Assembly (NCBI GenBank): GCA_003135495.1
Contig: PLBX01000482.1
Span: forward strand, 1-7,334
Reading direction: 5' to 3'
DNA: 7,334 nucleotides
From: Acidobacteriaceae bacterium
Lineage (GTDB): Bacteria > Acidobacteriota > Terriglobia > Terriglobales > Acidobacteriaceae
Below are positions 5,622-7,334 of this stretch, one piece after another. The notes under the pieces are model-generated. The model did not search any database. It was not told the DNA's origin and worked only from the letters and a program-made list of their open reading frames with translations. A program made the translations under genes and the position numbers. Position 1 is the stretch's first letter. Every line of letters begins with the position of its first letter.

Positions 5622-6323
5622 CTACGAAATTGTCTGGCCCGGTTTCATCTCCAGCACTTTTACATCAGGCACCAGCTTCTGCAATTCTGCCGGCGTTCCC
5701 GTCAATTGAGGAAAGGTGCCGAAATGCATGGGAATTACCGTTTCCGGCTGCAGCAGTTTGCAGGCATAAGCGGCTTCGCGCGGAGACATGGTGAAGTGAT
5801 CGCCGATCGGCAGCATCACAATCTTCGGCGCGTAAAGATCGCGAATGATCGCCATATCGCTGAACACGTTGGTATCGCCAGCGTGGTAGAGTTTGACGCC
5901 ATTGGAGAACTCGAGCACGTAGCCGCAGGCTTCGCCGCCGTAAATAATTTCATCGCCATCCTGAATTCCGCAGGAATGCACTGCGTGCACCATGGTGATT
6001 TTCACATTGGCGACGGTTTGCGTGCCTCCTTTATTCATACGCGAAATTTGTTTGACGCCTTTTTTCTGTAGCCAAAGACAAAGTTCGAAGATGCCGACCG
6101 CGGTAGGATTGAATTTTTTGCCAACATCGACGGCGTCGCCGATGTGATCGCCGTGGCCGTGAGTGCAGAGCATCACGTCAGCTTTCCTGACGTTCTTCTC
6201 GCTTTCGGGACACATGGGATTGTGGGCAATCCACGGGTCGATGTAGAGCGTCTTCCCTTCCGGCGTCTGCACGCGAAAGGTAGCATGGCCGAGCCACGTG
6301 AGTTCGATTCCTTTAAGATTCAC
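5622..6323 (-). CDS. UPF0173-family metal-dependent hydrolase (metallo-beta-lactamase fold)
   Basis: The predicted product has 233 residues, typical for the UPF0173 (YtkL/MJ1163-like) family. Metal ligands are visible in order: LTWLGHATFRV at the N-terminus, Asp29 in YIDPW, the HxHxDH motif THGHGDH (54-60), His113 and His116 in VHAVHS, Asp150 in HAGDT, and His200 in PMHFGTFP. No signal peptide is present, so it is cytoplasmic. The physiological substrate of the family is unknown. The start is a GTG at 6321-6323, supported by AGGAG six bases upstream and by alignment of the first residues (MNLKGIELTWLGHA) with the family start. A promoter with -10 TAGAAT lies just upstream. It is divergent from hpt and leads into the O-methyltransferase gene. 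Confidence 0.92.
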   Translation of the reverse strand: MNLKGIELTWLGHATFRVQTPEGKTLYIDPWIAHNPMCPESEKNVRKADVMLCTHGHGDHIGDAVDVGKKFNPTAVGIFELCLWLQKKGVKQISRMNKGGTQTVANVKITMVHAVHSCGIQDGDEIIYGGEACGYVLEFSNGVKLYHAGDTNVFSDMAIIRDLYAPKIVMLPIGDHFTMSPREAAYACKLLQPETVIPMHFGTFPQLTGTPAELQKLVPDVKVLEMKPGQTIS

Positions 6324-6355
6324 GAATTACTCCTGAGGATGATGCGCGAACTGGC

Positions 6356-6384
6356 ATTCTAATTACGCAGGGAGAAGCGCGCAA
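6356..6384 (-). promoter_or_regulatory. Candidate promoter for the UPF0173 hydrolase gene
   Basis: On the minus strand TTGCGC (6379-6384) and TAGAAT (6356-6361, 5 of 6 to TATAAT) are separated by 17 bases. Transcription would start near 6349, leaving a leader of about 26 bases that contains the AGGAG ribosome-binding site. The -35 element is weak beyond its TTG. The same TAGAAT -10 occurs before the ypdA-like gene. Confidence 0.45.
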
Positions 6385-6387
6385 TCC

Positions 6388-6432
6388 CAACCACAAAGCT
6401 TCAACCACAAAGGACACTAAGGTTCACGAAGG
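6388..6432. repeat. Interspersed intergenic repeat, copy B, with a partial duplicate
   Basis: CAACCACAAAG occurs at 6388-6398 and again at 6402-6412, 14 bases apart. The second copy continues as GACACTAAGGTTCACGAAGG to 6432. That full element aligns with copy A at 4801-4830. It lies in the 217-bp spacer between the divergent hydrolase and hpt genes, outside the predicted promoters. The pattern (ACCACAAAGG, ACACTAAGG, TCACGAAGG) is a degenerate 9-base repetition. No terminal repeats or transposase suggest an insertion sequence. Confidence 0.65.
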
Positions 6433-6533
6433 AATGGGTGAACAAGATATTGGTGTTACTTTTCGTGTTTCGGCAGAATCCGGGCATCCTCAATTGTTCG
6501 CTTTTAGACATTTCGGATACCCGCAAACTCGTG

Positions 6534-6539
6534 TATAAA
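6534..6539 (+). promoter_or_regulatory. Candidate -10 box for hpt
   Basis: TATAAA (5 of 6 to TATAAT) ends two bases before the first possible hpt ATG (6541) and eleven before the second (6550). If it is the real -10 box, transcription starts near 6546 and translation must begin at ATG 6550 on a nearly leaderless mRNA. The hexamer 17 bases upstream (TTTCGG) is a poor -35, so this remains a weak call. Confidence 0.25.
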
Positions 6540-6540
6540 G

Positions 6541-7107
6541 ATGTGCTCAATGCCTGAACTAAAAGTATTGTTGTCACGCGAAACCATTGCGAAAAGAATC
6601 GCCGAAATGGGACAGGAAATTGCGCGCGATTTTAGTGGCCAGCCGATTATTTTGGTTGGCGTTCTCAAGGGCGCGGCCATTTTTCTCAGCGACCTGGCGC
6701 GCCAGATTCCACTCGATGCCACCTTCGACTTCATTGGAGTTTCAAGCTACGGCAACCGCCCCACCGTCAAAGATGATCCCGCGGGCCACGCCGCATGGGA
6801 CTCGCTGGGCGAGGTCCGGTTGACGAAGGATATGGATAGTTCCATGACCGATCGCAACGTGATTCTGGTGGAAGATATTCTCGATACCGGATTGACGCTG
6901 AACTACATTTCGAAACTCGTGCAGGCGCATCGGCCAAAATCGCTTCGCATTGCGGCTTTGTTGGATAAGCCTTCGCGCCGCAAGCAGCCGATCGAAGCTC
7001 AATATATTGGGTTCACAATCCCAGACGCTTACGTCGTCGGTTATGGCCTCGACTACGCGGAGCGCTACCGCAATCTTCCGGATGTTTGCGTGCTTAACAA
7101 TTTGTAA
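6541..7107 (+). CDS. hpt: Hypoxanthine phosphoribosyltransferase
   Basis: This purine-salvage enzyme joins hypoxanthine (often also guanine) to PRPP to form IMP or GMP in the cytoplasm. The predicted product has 188 residues, against about 180 for Escherichia coli and Bacillus subtilis Hpt. Motifs in order are VGVLKGAAIFLSDL (39-52), FDFIGVSSYG (62-71, with the Ser-Tyr pair of the flexible catalytic loop), the PRPP loop VILVEDILDTGLTL (107-120, acidic pair Glu111-Asp112), LLDKPSRR (140-147, with the purine-binding Lys143) and VVGYGLDYAERYRNLP (165-180). The flexible loop between SSYG and EVRLTKD is about 10 residues longer than usual. Two in-frame ATGs (6541 and 6550) are possible; neither has a Shine-Dalgarno, and MPELKVLLS from 6550 is equally plausible. 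It is divergent from the hydrolase and followed after 45 bases by a GAF-domain gene on the same strand. Confidence 0.95.
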   Translation: MCSMPELKVLLSRETIAKRIAEMGQEIARDFSGQPIILVGVLKGAAIFLSDLARQIPLDATFDFIGVSSYGNRPTVKDDPAGHAAWDSLGEVRLTKDMDSSMTDRNVILVEDILDTGLTLNYISKLVQAHRPKSLRIAALLDKPSRRKQPIEAQYIGFTIPDAYVVGYGLDYAERYRNLPDVCVLNNL

Positions 7108-7152
7108 TTGCGAGTGCAGAGTGCCTGTGGAAGGCCGCTCTAGGCGGCTGCT

Positions 7153-7334
7153 ATGATGAAGCTTGTGACGACTTCCGCCTCGAAAACTGAACTCTCCTCC
7201 GAGGTGGAGCCCCTCCTGCTTGAAGTCGCCGACGTGGTGAATACCACGCTCGACCTTGAAACCACACTCAAGCGGGTGGCGGAACTCGTGCGTAAAGTCA
7301 TCGACTACGAAATTTTTGCCATCCTGCTGCTGAA
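7153..7334 (+). CDS. GAF-domain signalling protein, probably a SpoIIE-type phosphatase (N-terminal part, runs off the right edge)
   Basis: Sixty codons are visible. After a short polar start (MMKLVTTSASKTELSSEVEP) comes LLLEVADVVNTTLDLETTLK, then RVAELVRKVIDYEIFAILLL, the typical entry helix and first strand of a GAF domain. In acidobacterial proteins this wording commonly precedes a SpoIIE/PP2C-type serine phosphatase domain, but that domain lies outside the window, so the class is an inference; a histidine kinase or diguanylate cyclase is also possible. An in-frame TAG at 7141-7143 rules out an earlier start. ATG 7153 or 7156 is used, without a clear Shine-Dalgarno. It lies 45 bases after hpt and may be read through from it. 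Confidence 0.8.
   Translation, partial: MMKLVTTSASKTELSSEVEPLLLEVADVVNTTLDLETTLKRVAELVRKVIDYEIFAILLL

Noticed and set aside
6388..6432. CRISPR array or insertion-sequence remnant
   Set aside because: The repeat units are short, degenerate and adjacent without unique spacers, and there are no cas genes, transposase or terminal inverted repeats.
7134..7148. GCCGC/GCGGC hairpin between hpt and the GAF-domain gene as a terminator
   Set aside because: The stem has five pairs and no T-run follows, so it does not meet the pattern of an intrinsic terminator.

Overview
The window looks like chromosomal DNA from an acidobacterium of the Koribacter/Terriglobia type. This is inferred from three things: protein styles I recognise (a CadC-type winged-helix domain fused to membrane segments, a secreted protein ending in a DGGVYVQ...SLTRDIP...GLGW block, and a GAF-type protein at the right edge), the moderately GC-rich base composition, and the mix of housekeeping genes. 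No 16S gene or other phylogenetic marker is present, so the assignment is tentative.

Layout, left to right. Bases 1-92 (minus) hold the first 30 codons of miaB (tRNA methylthiotransferase). Bases 93-438 are gene-free and contain a perfect ParB-binding parS site inside a 24-bp palindrome, with a second imperfect inverted repeat and a candidate promoter beside it. Bases 439-1260 (minus) encode a secreted protein of unknown function. Starting 29 bases away on the other strand, 1290-2219 encodes a winged-helix regulator with four predicted membrane helices. A coupled pair on the minus strand follows: a CDP-alcohol phosphatidyltransferase (2728-3450) whose stop overlaps the start of a GtrA-like membrane protein (2234-2731). 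Next come three more minus-strand genes: a YpdA/Bdr-like flavoprotein disulfide reductase (3621-4709), a class I SAM-dependent O-methyltransferase (4848-5510) and a UPF0173 metallo-beta-lactamase-fold hydrolase (5622-6323). Divergent from these lie hypoxanthine phosphoribosyltransferase hpt (6541-7107) and the start of a GAF-domain protein (7153 to the right edge).

How the genes may work together. The phosphatidyltransferase and GtrA protein probably act together at the membrane, moving a lipid-linked or phospholipid headgroup intermediate. The YpdA-like reductase suggests low-molecular-weight thiol (bacillithiol-type) redox work. The secreted protein and the membrane-anchored regulator form a divergent pair that may be functionally linked. 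The remaining genes are housekeeping. Two intergenic spacers, 1.6 kb apart, carry copies of the same short interspersed repeat (CAACCACARAGGACAC).

I see no defence system, CRISPR array, mobile element, tRNA or rRNA. The strongest non-gene signal is the parS site. The most interesting protein-level points are the Thr that replaces the Bdr active-site Cys, the extended loop in Hpt, the winged-helix/four-helix regulator, and the coupled phosphatidyltransferase/GtrA pair.
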